A DNA stretch of 64,000 bases from Chryseobacterium luteum (GCF_000737785.1 NZ_JPRO01000002.1:1-64000), one strand, 5' to 3'. Counted from the first letter of the stretch, positions 17,521 through 25,978 are shown. The notes: generated by a model from the sequence alone, not told the origin. Made by a program: numbers and translations.

Positions 17521-17928
17521 TTAAGAGGTAGGCCATTCTCCTCTGTAAGAAGAATTTCCAAGATCGATTTGCTCTGCGCTGACAACGAATGTGATATACA
17601 TGCTGTTATCATCTACTGCATCGAAGTCTACTTCATGCCGGATTACATATCCGTTTTCCCACTTCAAAGTAGTTAATGTTCCTTCTTCGTGAGATTTGTT
17701 GAATGTAACCTCTCCGGTTGTAGGCTTGTATTTTCCGTTAAGAAGACTTTCCAGAATGTCTGATTTTTCTGTAGCTTCCACTGTAATTTTGATCAGTGCA
17801 TTGGAGGGGTCTGATGCCACTCTTCCTGATACGTCTGTAGAACGGGATACACTGTAGTTAAGCTTTAATAACTTCTGTCCTTCACCGCCGTTGAATTTTA
17901 AGATTCCTCTTGAATTTCTTTCTGCCAT
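17521..17928 (-). CDS. tssD: Type VI secretion needle protein Hcp/TssD (Bacteroidota type)
   Basis: This 135-residue all-beta protein (MAERNSRGILKFNGGEGQKL, VSRSTDVSGRVASDPSNALI, HEVDFDAVDDNSMYITFVVS) matches the Bacteroidota Hcp family that builds the inner tube of T6SS subtype iii. It is the first gene of the minus-strand island, with a candidate -7 box about 50 bases upstream. The 179-bp gap to vgrG contains short complementary arms (AACAGCA / TGCTGTT near 17452-17492) before a T tract. This could be a weak attenuator lowering vgrG expression relative to the abundant tube subunit, but the structure is imperfect. The reading frame at 17361-17612 in that gap is probably not a gene. Confidence 0.88.
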   Translation of the reverse strand: MAERNSRGILKFNGGEGQKLLKLNYSVSRSTDVSGRVASDPSNALIKITVEATEKSDILESLLNGKYKPTTGEVTFNKSHEEGTLTTLKWENGYVIRHEVDFDAVDDNSMYITFVVSAEQIDLGNSSYRGEWPTS

Positions 17929-17979
17929 GATTAGTAAATTTTAATGTGTTAATATTGTGTGATTGTTATTCTATGTCAC

Positions 17980-17987
17980 CAAATTTA
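17980..17987 (-). promoter_or_regulatory. Candidate -7 box for the hcp-vgrG island
   Basis: The minus strand reads TAAATTTG, 52 bases upstream of the hcp ATG. No TTG was found at the -33 distance, so the match is incomplete. The remaining spacer to 18210 shows nothing else apart from the accC terminator. Confidence 0.35.
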
Positions 17988-18210
17988 AAAGTAAATACAG
18001 AATCAGAAAAAAAAATTTGAAGAAATTTTAAAAAGTGTCGTAATTCTTCGACTAACAACTGTTAGGTTGGCTGGTTGTTGGTAATCAGAGGTTTATGAAC
18101 TCTAATATTAAGGAATTATTAAGTCCCGATGGGAAGGGGATTAGAAAGGAATTGATAAAAGTATAGCTGAATATTTTTGAAAAAGAAGTAATGGAGAACG
18201 GCAATAAAAA

Positions 18211-18235
18211 AACTGCCCCAAAATGAGGCAGTTTA
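18211..18235 (-). terminator. Rho-independent terminator after accC
   Basis: An 8-bp perfect stem (AAACTGCC / GGCAGTTT) with a 9-base loop is followed on the minus strand by a run of seven T. It lies 20 bases after the accC stop. Confidence 0.85.
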
Positions 18236-18255
18236 AAATTTACAGATCAATAATC

Positions 18256-19611
18256 TTAGTGATTATCATATTTTCTATCCATTACAAAATCCTCCATGAA
18301 TTTCGTAGTATAGTTTCCGGCCAGATAATCTTCATTATCCATCAGCTGTCTGTGGAAAGGAATTGTCGTTTTTACTCCTTCAATATAGAATTCTTCCAGC
18401 GCACGTCTCATTTTAGCGATAGCTTCCTCACGGGTTTGAGCTGTAGTGATAAGCTTGGCGATCATTGAGTCATAGTTAGAAGGAATTGTATAACCGGAAT
18501 AAACGTGGGTATCCACTCGGATTCCATGTCCGCCAGGGATATTTAATCCGGTGATTTTTCCCGGTGAAGGTCTGAAGTCTGCATAAGGATCTTCAGCGTT
18601 GATTCTGCACTCGATTGAATGTAGTTTCGGGAAGTAGTTGATCCCTGAAATAGGAGTTCCTGCCGCAAGAAGGATCTGCTCTCTGATCAGGTCATAATCA
18701 ATTACCTGCTCAGTGATAGGATGCTCTACCTGGATTCTTGTATTCATTTCCATGAAATAGAAATTTCTGTGCTTGTCTACAAGGAATTCAATGGTTCCAA
18801 CTCCTTCATATCCAATAAATTCAGCAGCTTTTACAGCAGCTTCACCCATTTTCTCACGAAGCTCATCAGTCATGAATGGAGAAGGAGTTTCTTCCGTCAG
18901 TTTCTGGTTTCTTCTCTGTACAGAACAGTCTCTTTCAGAAAGGTGACATGCTTTTCCGTACTGGTCACCGGCAACCTGAATTTCAATATGTCTTGGCTCT
19001 TCAATCAGTTTTTCCATGTACATTCCTCCGTTTCCGAAGGCAGCCACAGCTTCCTGGATAGCAGATTCCCAGTGGTCTTTAAGGTCTTCAGCTTTCCATA
19101 CAGCTCTCATTCCTTTTCCGCCACCGCCTGCGGTAGCTTTGATCATAACAGGGTACCCTGTTTCCTCAGCCACTTTTACAGCATGCTCATAAGATTCGAT
19201 CAATCCGTCAGAACCAGGTACACATGGTACACCTGCAGCTTTCATGGTTGCTTTAGCGTTTGCCTTATCACCCATTTTTTCGATCTGCTCAGGAGAAGCA
19301 CCAATAAATTTGATGTTGTTTTTCTGGCAGATTCTGGAGAAATTGGCATTTTCAGACAGGAATCCATAACCTGGGTGTATAGCATCAGCATTGGTGATTT
19401 CTGCCGCCGCAATAATGTTAGGGATTTTAAGGTATGAGTCTTTGCTCATAGGAGGGCCTATACAAACCGCTTCATCAGCAAATCTTACATGGAGACTGTC
19501 TTTGTCTGCGGTAGAATATACAGCAACGGTTTTGATCCCCATTTCTTTGCAGGTACGTAAAATACGCATTGCAATTTCGCCACGATTGGCTATTAATATT
19601 TTTTTGAACAT
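18256..19611 (-). CDS. accC: Acetyl-CoA carboxylase biotin carboxylase subunit
   Basis: The 451-residue protein begins [20 protein letters not shown], the classic biotin carboxylase N-terminus. It carries the ATP-grasp glycine loop [11 protein letters not shown] (about residue 160), [20 protein letters not shown] and [15 protein letters not shown] with catalytic Glu and Arg residues. It carboxylates the biotin on AccB using ATP and bicarbonate in the first step of fatty-acid synthesis. Upstream in-frame codons (TTG at 19620) are not needed; the ATG at 19611 gives the family's normal start. It follows accB with a 100-bp spacer holding two kinds of short repeats and ends at a strong terminator. 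Confidence 0.96.
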   Translation of the reverse strand: MFKKILIANRGEIAMRILRTCKEMGIKTVAVYSTADKDSLHVRFADEAVCIGPPMSKDSYLKIPNIIAAAEITNADAIHPGYGFLSENANFSRICQKNNIKFIGASPEQIEKMGDKANAKATMKAAGVPCVPGSDGLIESYEHAVKVAEETGYPVMIKATAGGGGKGMRAVWKAEDLKDHWESAIQEAVAAFGNGGMYMEKLIEEPRHIEIQVAGDQYGKACHLSERDCSVQRRNQKLTEETPSPFMTDELREKMGEAAVKAAEFIGYEGVGTIEFLVDKHRNFYFMEMNTRIQVEHPITEQVIDYDLIREQILLAAGTPISGINYFPKLHSIECRINAEDPYADFRPSPGKITGLNIPGGHGIRVDTHVYSGYTIPSNYDSMIAKLITTAQTREEAIAKMRRALEEFYIEGVKTTIPFHRQLMDNEDYLAGNYTTKFMEDFVMDRKYDNH

Positions 19612-19618
19612 CTTCTTC

Positions 19619-19650
19619 AATTTGAAAATTAGATAATTTGAAAATTAGAT
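19619..19650. repeat. 16-bp tandem duplication ahead of accC
   Basis: AATTTGAAAATTAGAT occurs twice in direct tandem, with a partial third unit (AAT) after it. It lies within the accC leader, ending 8 bases before the accC ATG. Confidence 0.85.
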
Positions 19651-19677
19651 AATGTTATTTTGAATGCAGAAATTAAG

Positions 19678-19712
19678 TCTAACATCTAATGTCTAACATC
19701 TAACCTCTAAAT
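19678..19712. repeat. Heptamer array TCTAAnn x5 between accB and accC
   Basis: Five consecutive 7-base units read TCTAACA, TCTAATG, TCTAACA, TCTAACC, TCTAAAT. The array starts 66 bases before the accC ATG and ends on the first base of the accB stop codon. A second 35-bp array of the same form lies before leuS at 50422-50456. Confidence 0.85.
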
Positions 19713-20191
19713 TAAGATGGGTCTACTAAGAATAAAGGCTGATCGTATTCTACCGGAGTAGCATCGTCTACCAGGATCTTCACGATTTTCCCGCTGATCT
19801 CAGAATCGATCTGGTTGAATAACTTCATTGCTTCGATCACGCAAACTACTTTTCCTGTAGAAACCTCGTCGCCTACGTTTACAAATACATCTTTATCCGG
19901 TGACGGTTTTCTGTAGAAAGTACCGATCATAGGAGATTTTATAGCCACATATTTGCTGTCATCAGATACTGCTTCAGTTTTTTCAACAGAAGCTGCTGCC
20001 GGAGCTGCCATGGGACCCTGAGCTGCTGCCTGAGGAGCTGTATGGTATACTGCAGGCTGTGCATAAACCGTATCGCTGCCGGCTAATGGAGTTTTAATAG
20101 TAATTTCGAAATCTTTAGTTTTGTATTTTACTTCTGAAACTTCAGCCTTAGATACAAATTTAATAAGATTTTGTATGTCTTTAATGTCCAT
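19712..20191 (-). CDS. accB: Biotin carboxyl carrier protein of acetyl-CoA carboxylase
   Basis: The 159-residue protein starts MDIKDIQNLIKFVSKAEVSE, the usual BCCP N-terminus. It has an Ala/Pro/Gln-rich linker (about 60-85) and the biotinyl domain with CVIEAMKLFNQID, whose Lys near residue 121 carries biotin. IKSPMIGTFYRKPSPDKDVF is also a conserved BCCP stretch. The frame is open to 20236, but the ATG at 20191 gives the family start. It carries the carboxyl group from AccC to the carboxyltransferase. It has its own promoter after a terminator, so accB-accC forms a separate unit from rpmF. Confidence 0.95.
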   Translation of the reverse strand: MDIKDIQNLIKFVSKAEVSEVKYKTKDFEITIKTPLAGSDTVYAQPAVYHTAPQAAAQGPMAAPAAASVEKTEAVSDDSKYVAIKSPMIGTFYRKPSPDKDVFVNVGDEVSTGKVVCVIEAMKLFNQIDSEISGKIVKILVDDATPVEYDQPLFLVDPS

Positions 20192-20214
20192 AAATTTGAT
20201 ATTTGATTTTGCAC

Positions 20215-20247
20215 CAAAGATACCAAAAAAACACAAAAAACAACAAA
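20215..20247 (-). promoter_or_regulatory. Promoter of accB-accC
   Basis: The minus strand has TATCTTTG (20215-20222) with TTG or TTTG 18 to 21 bases upstream (20241-20247), close to the Bacteroidota consensus, 24 bases before the accB ATG. Confidence 0.6.
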
Positions 20248-20250
20248 AAA

Positions 20251-20277
20251 CCGCCTAATTTTATCAAAATTGGGCGG
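20251..20277 (-). terminator. Rho-independent terminator after rpmF
   Basis: On the minus strand CCGCC, one mismatch and AATTTT pair with AAAATT, one mismatch and GGCGG around a 3-base loop, followed by TTTTTT. It separates rpmF from accB. The plus strand also has a T run, so it may act both ways. Confidence 0.85.
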
Positions 20278-20318
20278 TTTTTGTATTAAAATGAGGCTTT
20301 TTCAGTGAAAAGCGACTC

Positions 20319-20522
20319 TTAGTTTTCTTCTGTAGCTGCAACTTCTTTTTCCAATACTACTTTACCTCTGTAGTAAAGTTTTCCTTCATGCCAGTGAGCT
20401 CTGTGGTAAAGGTGAAGTTCACCAGTTGTTGCATCTTTCGCTAATTGAGGAACTACTGCTTTATAATGAGTTCTTCTCTTATCTCTTCTTGTGGACGACT
20501 GTCTTCTCTTAGGATGTGCCAT
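20319..20522 (-). CDS. rpmF: 50S ribosomal protein L32
   Basis: The 67-residue basic protein starts [20 protein letters not shown], the conserved L32 N-terminus. The frame is open to 20564 but only the ATG at 20522 gives the L32 start. The zinc-binding Cys found in many L32 proteins are absent, so this is a zinc-free (C-) form. The C-terminus, [20 protein letters not shown], is typical of Bacteroidota. It is co-transcribed after the DUF177 gene, an arrangement conserved across bacteria. Confidence 0.96.
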   Translation of the reverse strand: MAHPKRRQSSTRRDKRRTHYKAVVPQLAKDATTGELHLYHRAHWHEGKLYYRGKVVLEKEVAATEEN

Positions 20523-20590
20523 TTTGAATAACTTTTTTAATTGATGAGCGATGAGATTCATCATCTCATCATATTTAAATTATTTTTTAT

Positions 20591-21121
20591 TTAATTATTG
20601 TCTTTTAACTTTCTCAGTGCTTCCCATCTCGGGTCACTTCCGGGTTCTTCCTCTTCCGGCTCTTCAATATCTTTTGGACTGAACCTGTTTAGAATTTCCA
20701 GATCTTCATCGCTTACATTCGGTGAAATCTTTTTCATTGGTATAGAAAGCTGTACGTTTTCGTAGATCAGCTGTGCCGCATTGAATGCGTGATCTGAGGC
20801 TGGAATGGTAATGACGTCTTCATTGCTGTCATCATATTCTTCACCAAAATTCACCAAAACCCTGATCTCGTTTTCAATCGGATAGTCGAATTCATCATTT
20901 GTGATATCACAAATAAGCTCCACTGTTCCATCTACTTTGATCTCAAATTCTAAAAATGTAGTATGCTTTTCAAGAAAAACATCTGCTGTTATTTTAGGAT
21001 TTGTAAATTCCTGTTCAGTGTCAAATAATTGAAAGAACGTTTTATCTATCTCAAATTTGAACACGTGCTTCCCGTTTTTAAGTCCGGAAAAGCTTACGTC
21101 ATAGTTTCTTAACTTGTCCAT
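20591..21121 (-). CDS. DUF177 (YceD-like) protein
   Basis: The 176-residue protein starts MDKLRNYDVSFSGLKNGKHV. It has the DUF177/YceD pattern of an N-terminal beta domain, VDGTVELICDITNDEFDYPI (where the usual CxxC is reduced to a single Cys), and an acidic C-terminal tail ending DPRWEALRKLKDNN, a conserved signature of this family. DUF177 proteins are linked to 23S rRNA accumulation and nearly always lie before rpmF, as here. The frame extends to 21136, but the ATG at 21121 is preferred because the promoter is at 21134-21164. Confidence 0.85.
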   Translation of the reverse strand: MDKLRNYDVSFSGLKNGKHVFKFEIDKTFFQLFDTEQEFTNPKITADVFLEKHTTFLEFEIKVDGTVELICDITNDEFDYPIENEIRVLVNFGEEYDDSNEDVITIPASDHAFNAAQLIYENVQLSIPMKKISPNVSDEDLEILNRFSPKDIEEPEEEEPGSDPRWEALRKLKDNN

Positions 21122-21133
21122 AAAATGAGTGTG

Positions 21134-21164
21134 CAAAAATATGCAATTTTTTTATAATAACAAA
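21134..21164 (-). promoter_or_regulatory. Consensus promoter of DUF177-rpmF
   Basis: The minus strand has TTTG (21161-21164), exactly 19 bases, then TATTTTTG (21134-21141). This is a full match to the Bacteroidota housekeeping promoter, 12 bases before the start codon. Confidence 0.75.
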
Positions 21165-21205
21165 TAAAATACATAACAAATTAATTTAAAATTTGTTTTA
21201 ACAAA

Positions 21206-22297
21206 TTATCCTTCATTTTCATCCGGAAGATCTTCATCCACCCCGTTGTCTACGACCATTTTTCTTGGCTGCATACGGTTGGTCATCAGGTCGTTATATT
21301 CGCTTCTGTTCTTGAATATTTTGATAGCCGTGAAGATAGCTTCGGTAAAACTCTGCTCATCGGCCACGTTTTTTCCTGCAATATCGTAGGCCACTCCATG
21401 GTCCGGAGAAGTCCTGATAAACGGAAGTCCTGCTGTATAATTCACACCCTCCTCGTAGGCCAGTGTTTTGAATGGTGCAAGCCCCTGATCATGGTACATC
21501 GCTAAAACAGCATCGAAGTTTCTGTATTTATTAGGCTGGAAAAAGCTGTCTGCCGGATAAGGTCCGAAAGCCAGTATTCCATTGTCAGAAAGTTCTTTTA
21601 TGGCAGGTTCTATGATCTCCATTTCTTCTTTTCCGATCACGCCTCCGTCCCCGGCATGGGGATTCAGTCCCAATACCGCAATTTTAGGTCTCTGTACACA
21701 GAAATCTTCTATGAGTGTCTGGTTCAGGGCTCTGATCTGTTTTTTTATTTTTTCTTTGGAAATATTTTCGGCTACGCTGGCAATCGGGATATGGTGCGTG
21801 GAAACAGCGACTTTAAGATCTTCTGTAACTAAGAACATTAATCCTTTTTTACTGAATTTTTCCTCAAAATATCCTGTATGTCCGGCATGTTTGAAGCCCA
21901 TTTTTACCATTTCATCCTTATTGATGGGTGCTGTAACGAGAACGTCGATATCACCTTTCATTAAAGCTTCGGTAGCCAGCTCCAGAGAATCAATGGCCAT
22001 TCTGGTAGATTCCTCCGTAGGAACTCCCAGTTCTACGTTTACATTTTCCTTAGTCAGGTTCACCATATTGAGTTTTCCTGCCTGAGCCTGCGATGCTTCA
22101 TTGATGTAGTTGAAATTCAGATTCAGCTTGAAAATATTTTTCTGGAAGGTAAATAACTTTCCCGAGCCAAAAATCACCGGAGTGAAAAAATCCGTAATGG
22201 TTTTGTCAATCAGGGATTTCATGATGATCTCCGGACCGATGCCGTTAAAATCACCGATTGAAATTCCTACTCGTACTTTATGGTTTTTTGGGCTCAT
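21206..22297 (-). CDS. pdxA: 4-hydroxythreonine-4-phosphate dehydrogenase
   Basis: This 363-residue PdxA protein has VRVGISIGDFNGIGPEIIMK at the N-terminus, KHAGHTGYFEEKF and STHHIPIASV (metal-binding His region), GLNPHAGDGGVIG, MYHDQGLAPFKTLAYEEGVN and LPFIRTSPDHGVAYDIAGK. It oxidises 4-phosphohydroxy-L-threonine with NAD in the DXP-dependent route to pyridoxal phosphate. Its C-terminus has a longer acidic tail than usual (VDNGVDEDLPDENEG). It is divergent from ribE, with 48 bp between the two starts. Confidence 0.96.
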   Translation of the reverse strand: MSPKNHKVRVGISIGDFNGIGPEIIMKSLIDKTITDFFTPVIFGSGKLFTFQKNIFKLNLNFNYINEASQAQAGKLNMVNLTKENVNVELGVPTEESTRMAIDSLELATEALMKGDIDVLVTAPINKDEMVKMGFKHAGHTGYFEEKFSKKGLMFLVTEDLKVAVSTHHIPIASVAENISKEKIKKQIRALNQTLIEDFCVQRPKIAVLGLNPHAGDGGVIGKEEMEIIEPAIKELSDNGILAFGPYPADSFFQPNKYRNFDAVLAMYHDQGLAPFKTLAYEEGVNYTAGLPFIRTSPDHGVAYDIAGKNVADEQSFTEAIFTAIKIFKNRSEYNDLMTNRMQPRKMVVDNGVDEDLPDENEG

Positions 22298-22303
22298 TTT
22301 GAT

Positions 22304-22311
22304 TATCTTTG
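22304..22311 (+). promoter_or_regulatory. Candidate -7 box for ribE
   Basis: TATCTTTG matches TAnnTTTG; the ribE ATG is 34 bases downstream. A TTG lies 13 bases upstream, too close for a good -33 element. Confidence 0.45.
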
Positions 22312-22325
22312 AAGATTATAATTTA

Positions 22326-22333
22326 CAAATTTA
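22326..22333 (-). promoter_or_regulatory. Candidate -7 box for pdxA
   Basis: The minus strand reads TAAATTTG, 28 bases before the pdxA ATG, so the two divergent promoters would overlap in the 48-bp spacer. Confidence 0.4.
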
Positions 22334-22345
22334 GCAAAAAATAAT

Positions 22346-22930
22346 ATGTTCACAGGAATTATTGAAGCAGTTGGCATTATTGAAAAGATTGAAGAGAAAG
22401 GAAGCAACATAGATTTCACATTAACATGCCCTTTTACAAACGAACTGAAAATAGACCAAAGCCTTGCCCATAACGGTTGCTGCCTTACAGTTGTTGAGAT
22501 TAAAGATGATCAGTATGTGGTAACGGCAATCAATGAAACATTGGAAAAGACCAATCTTGGAAAATGGGATGTAGGCACTGTGGTAAATCTTGAACGATGC
22601 ATGAAGATGGATGGAAGGCTGGACGGACATATTGTACAGGGACACGTTGACAAGACCGGTGAAGTAGCAGGAATTGAAAATAAGGACGGAAGCTATTTTA
22701 TAACCATTAAATATGAAGACAACGGTAATTTTGTAACGGTTCCGCAGGGCTCCATTACGGTAAACGGAATAAGCCTTACCGTGGCGAAAAGTGAAGATAT
22801 ACAGTTTTCTGTAGCTATTATTCCATATACCTGGGAGTTTACGAATATGCAGCATCTTAAAATCGGAGATAAAGTTAATTTAGAATTTGACATCATTGGT
22901 AAGTATATTGCTAGGTTAATTAAAAAATAG
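22346..22930 (+). CDS. ribE: Riboflavin synthase (alpha chain)
   Basis: The 194-residue protein starts MFTGIIEAVGIIEKIEEKGS and has two lumazine-binding repeats: NGCCLTVVEI with GHIVQGHVDKTG, then VTVPQGSITVNGISLTVAKS. It converts two 6,7-dimethyl-8-ribityllumazine molecules to riboflavin. The gene is followed after one base by a sensor kinase gene, so the two are probably one transcript. No FMN riboswitch-like sequence is seen in the short leader. Confidence 0.95.
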   Translation: MFTGIIEAVGIIEKIEEKGSNIDFTLTCPFTNELKIDQSLAHNGCCLTVVEIKDDQYVVTAINETLEKTNLGKWDVGTVVNLERCMKMDGRLDGHIVQGHVDKTGEVAGIENKDGSYFITIKYEDNGNFVTVPQGSITVNGISLTVAKSEDIQFSVAIIPYTWEFTNMQHLKIGDKVNLEFDIIGKYIARLIKK

Positions 22931-22931
22931 G

Positions 22932-24386
22932 ATGCCAGTAAGTAAATACAGAGGATATAGCTTAAGGAACCGCGTGTTTTTCGGGTTCTTACTCGTATGT
23001 TTGTTAAGTGTTGTCGCTACATCGCTGGTTCCCTATTTCGTTTTAAGGAACAATTCCCTGCAGCAGAGTAATATTGATATGCAGGAGAAGACCAATGCCG
23101 TGATGAGATACCTGGATTATGCAGTGAGCCGCACACTTGTTGAGACGGAGGATCTGCCGCAGGTTTTGGGAAATAAGATTTTTGAAATAGCAGATATCAA
23201 CCAGCATGATATTGTAATCTATGATCTGAGAGGAAATTACCTTCTTTCCAATAAAGATGAAAGTCTTATTGATCAGAAAACCATTCCCCTTAATATTGTC
23301 AATAAAATTCTGGCTACCGATTCCAGGGTTGATATTAAAGGGTATGACAAGACCAAAGACGCAGGACGTACTTCCTCGTATCTCCTTTTAAAAAACAATG
23401 AGCTTGAACCTATAGGAATTGTATATATTCCTTTGTACCATAACGAATCTGCTTATCTGGATGTTCTTCATCAATATATTAAATACATCTTGCTGGTCGA
23501 TATTTTCCTGATTCTGTTCAGCATCTGGATAAGCTGGGTAACGTCTAACAGCCTGGCAAAAAATATCACTAAATTCTCTGATATGATCACCCGTATTACC
23601 TTATTTGAAAATGAAATGCGGCCTATCAGATACTATAAAAACGATGAGCTTAATGCACTGGCAAGAGCTTACAACAGAATGATCCTGCAAATCCAGGATC
23701 AGAAAGAAAGGCTGCGGTTCAAAGCGTCTGAAGAAGCCTGGAGAGAAATGGCAAAACAGGTGGCTCATGAGGTGAAAAATCCTTTAACACCTATGAAACT
23801 GACGATTCAGAATTTTGAAAGAAAATTTGATCCCGAAGACCCAAACATCAGGGAAAAAGTAAAGCAGATGAGCAAAACCATGGTGGATCAGATCGACCTG
23901 ATTGCTACTGTTGCTTCGGCTTTCTCAGAATTTGCGAAGCTTCCCGAAAAAAATAACGAAGTCATTAATCTGAATACAGAAGTTGAAGATATCCTTCGTG
24001 TTTTCAATGATGAAGGGATTTTTATACACTCCAATAAGGGGGATATTATGATCAATATGGACAGGATTTATCTTTCCAGGATCATTACCAATCTTGTCAC
24101 CAATGCAAAACAGGCCCAAAGTGATGAGCGTAAACTGATCATCAACGTAGATGTGGAACAGCACCAGAGAAGAGTTATGATTTCCGTACAGGATAACGGG
24201 ATCGGGATTCCTGAAAACATGTACGAAAGGATATTTGAACCTAATTTTACTTCTAAAAACAGCGGGATGGGGCTTGGACTTTCTATGGTGAGAAAAATGA
24301 TCGAAGACTACAAAGGGGAGATCACGGTGAAATCAGAAGTAGGGAAGGGCTCTACCTTTACTATTACACTACCTACGAATTTATAG
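22932..24386 (+). CDS. Sensor histidine kinase (NtrY-like)
   Basis: The 484-residue membrane kinase has TM1 at about 14-36, a roughly 145-residue periplasmic sensor with no obvious family, TM2 at about 182-204, HAMP to about 260, H-box MAKQVAHEVKNPLTPMKL (phospho-accepting His near 280), N-box NLVTNAKQAQ, G1 DNGIGIP and G2 SGMGLGLSMV. The H-box form with 'EVKNPLTPM' is that of NtrY-type kinases. There is no response regulator nearby, so it may act on a distant partner. It lies between ribE (1 base gap) and trmN6 (1 base overlap, TAGTG). Confidence 0.9.
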   Translation: MPVSKYRGYSLRNRVFFGFLLVCLLSVVATSLVPYFVLRNNSLQQSNIDMQEKTNAVMRYLDYAVSRTLVETEDLPQVLGNKIFEIADINQHDIVIYDLRGNYLLSNKDESLIDQKTIPLNIVNKILATDSRVDIKGYDKTKDAGRTSSYLLLKNNELEPIGIVYIPLYHNESAYLDVLHQYIKYILLVDIFLILFSIWISWVTSNSLAKNITKFSDMITRITLFENEMRPIRYYKNDELNALARAYNRMILQIQDQKERLRFKASEEAWREMAKQVAHEVKNPLTPMKLTIQNFERKFDPEDPNIREKVKQMSKTMVDQIDLIATVASAFSEFAKLPEKNNEVINLNTEVEDILRVFNDEGIFIHSNKGDIMINMDRIYLSRIITNLVTNAKQAQSDERKLIINVDVEQHQRRVMISVQDNGIGIPENMYERIFEPNFTSKNSGMGLGLSMVRKMIEDYKGEITVKSEVGKGSTFTITLPTNL

Positions 24387-25081
24387 TGAAGCCTTTTAAA
24401 TTTAAATATTTTGAAATTCAGCAGTCGAAAAACGTCTTCCGGGTAGGAACGGACGGTGTTTTGCTGGGTATTTTGGCTGATGCAGAGAATGTTTCGGAAG
24501 TATTGGAGATAGGGACCGGAACCGGGCTTATCTCACTGATGCTTGCGCAAAGAAATATCCATGCATCTTTTCTTGGGCTGGATATCAATGAAGAGGCGGC
24601 CTTACTCACCAGAATCAATTTTGAACACTCACCTTTTCATGCAAGACTGAAAAATATCCATCAGGATCTTAAAACCTTTGAAACAGAAAAGAAATTTGAT
24701 CTGATTGTTTCAAATCCTCCGTATTTTGAAGAATCCGGATCCGATAAGGATAAAATTGCACGTCAAACGGTAGAGCTCAATTTTCAGCAGCTCATTGTTG
24801 CTTCTGTAAAACTGCTGTCCGGTCAGGGTATTTTGTCAGTTATTATTCCTGCTGAAGCTGGGGATTATTTTGTTGCAGAAGCCTCGGAAAATGGTCTGTT
24901 CTTAAAGCGTAAGATCAATATTAAAGGAATTGAAAATTCAAAAACGAAAAGATTAGTTCTTGAATTTTCGTTCAGAAAAGAAGCGGTCGGGGAATTTGAT
25001 TTTGTGATAGAAAAAAGTCCGAGACAATACTCGGACCCATATCTTGAACTCACGAAGGAGTTTCATGTCTTTAAGAAATAG
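24386..25081 (+). CDS. trmN6: tRNA1(Val) adenine-37 N6-methyltransferase
   Basis: The 231-residue SAM-dependent methyltransferase has VLEIGTGTGLISLMLAQRN (SAM loop) and IVSNPPYFEESGSD, the NPPY motif of N6-adenine methyltransferases, near residue 110. Its start, FKFKYFEIQQSKNVFRVGTD, is characteristic of the YfiC/TrmN6 family that methylates A37 of tRNA-Val. It starts with GTG at 24386, overlapping the kinase stop codon by one base. This implies translational coupling and the same operon as ribE and the kinase. Confidence 0.88.
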   Translation: MKPFKFKYFEIQQSKNVFRVGTDGVLLGILADAENVSEVLEIGTGTGLISLMLAQRNIHASFLGLDINEEAALLTRINFEHSPFHARLKNIHQDLKTFETEKKFDLIVSNPPYFEESGSDKDKIARQTVELNFQQLIVASVKLLSGQGILSVIIPAEAGDYFVAEASENGLFLKRKINIKGIENSKTKRLVLEFSFRKEAVGEFDFVIEKSPRQYSDPYLELTKEFHVFKK

Positions 25082-25138
25082 AAAATAGATGATGAACGTT
25101 AGTCTTATCTAAATTTTTAATCCTTAAGTCTTTCAATT

Positions 25139-25849
25139 TTACTCAAATAATTCTGCCGTATCCAGCACGGAAACTTTTCCGTCTTCACACCTGATGGCTT
25201 CTCCCGGGAAATTCTGGATCATATGATAATCGTGCGTTGCCATTACCACAGCGGCTCCGTTTTCAAGGGCTACCTGCTTTAGAAGCGTCATGATTTCGTT
25301 GGATGTTTCAGGATCAAGGTTTCCTGTAGGCTCATCGGCAAGGATGAGATCAGGGTGGTTAAGTAAGGCCCTGGCAATAGCAATACGCTGCTGCTCACCT
25401 CCGGAAAGCTCATGCGGCATCTTATGCTTCTTGCTTTTCATGTTGACACTTCCCAGCACTTCGTTGATGCGGTCTTCTATTTTTATTTTATCATTCCACC
25501 CTGTTGCTTCAAGGACGAATTTTAAATTTTTCTCAACCGTTCTGTCAGAAAGCAGCTGAAAATCCTGGAATACAATACCTAGCTTTCTTCTCAGGTTAGG
25601 AATGTCTGAAGGTTTCAGTTTGGCAAGTTCAAAGCCTACCACCGCTCCATGTCCTGATGCTAAAGGAATGTGTCCGTAAAGCGTTTTCAGAAGCGAGCTT
25701 TTTCCTGAACCTGTCTTTCCGATAAGGTAGCAGAATCTGCCTTTTTTGATGTTAAGATTAACGTCAGTAAGAACAGTGAAGTTTTTTTGCGCAATTTTTG
25801 CGTGCTGTAAGCTTATAATATTATCTCCGGAGATATGTGTATGCGGCAT
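25139..25849 (-). CDS. ftsE: Cell division ATP-binding protein FtsE
   Basis: The 236-residue ABC ATPase has Walker [13 protein letters not shown] (about residue 43), Q-loop VFQDFQLL, signature [15 protein letters not shown] (about 140) and Walker [13 protein letters not shown]. The Q-loop and Walker A context fit FtsE, which pairs with membrane protein FtsX to control peptidoglycan hydrolases during division. No ftsX is adjacent. It is convergent with trmN6, 57 bp apart. LolD-like exporters are the nearest alternative. Confidence 0.85.
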   Translation of the reverse strand: MPHTHISGDNIISLQHAKIAQKNFTVLTDVNLNIKKGRFCYLIGKTGSGKSSLLKTLYGHIPLASGHGAVVGFELAKLKPSDIPNLRRKLGIVFQDFQLLSDRTVEKNLKFVLEATGWNDKIKIEDRINEVLGSVNMKSKKHKMPHELSGGEQQRIAIARALLNHPDLILADEPTGNLDPETSNEIMTLLKQVALENGAAVVMATHDYHMIQNFPGEAIRCEDGKVSVLDTAELFE

Positions 25850-25953
25850 AATTCAATTTTATGGTGCTATTTCTAAAATATTTTTTCAGATCTTAAAAAT
25901 AGAAAAAAGAAGCTTAAAAACCCTAAACTTTAGGAAATTTTAACAACAAAAAA

Positions 25954-25978
25954 TGCCTGAAAAACTTCTTTTCAAGCA
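25954..25978 (-). terminator. Rho-independent terminator after rpmH
   Basis: On the minus strand TGCTTGAAAA pairs with TTTTCAGGCA (one G-T pair) around a 5-base loop and is followed by six T. It lies about 25 bases after the rpmH stop. Confidence 0.85.

Noticed and set aside
17361..17612. An 83-codon minus-strand frame between hcp and vgrG
   Set aside because: It overlaps the end of hcp by 92 bases in another frame, has no family pattern and no suitable start after the hcp stop. The spacer may hold a weak attenuator but no gene.
15425..17928. Prophage tail genes
   Set aside because: VgrG and Hcp resemble phage tail proteins, but the DUF4280 protein, Bacteroidota-type Hcp and lack of capsid, portal, terminase or integrase genes fit T6SS cargo and not a prophage.
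21170..21200. A hairpin (AACAAATT / AATTTGTT) after pdxA as a terminator
   Set aside because: The stem is only AT pairs and lacks a T run on the pdxA strand, so it is too weak to call.
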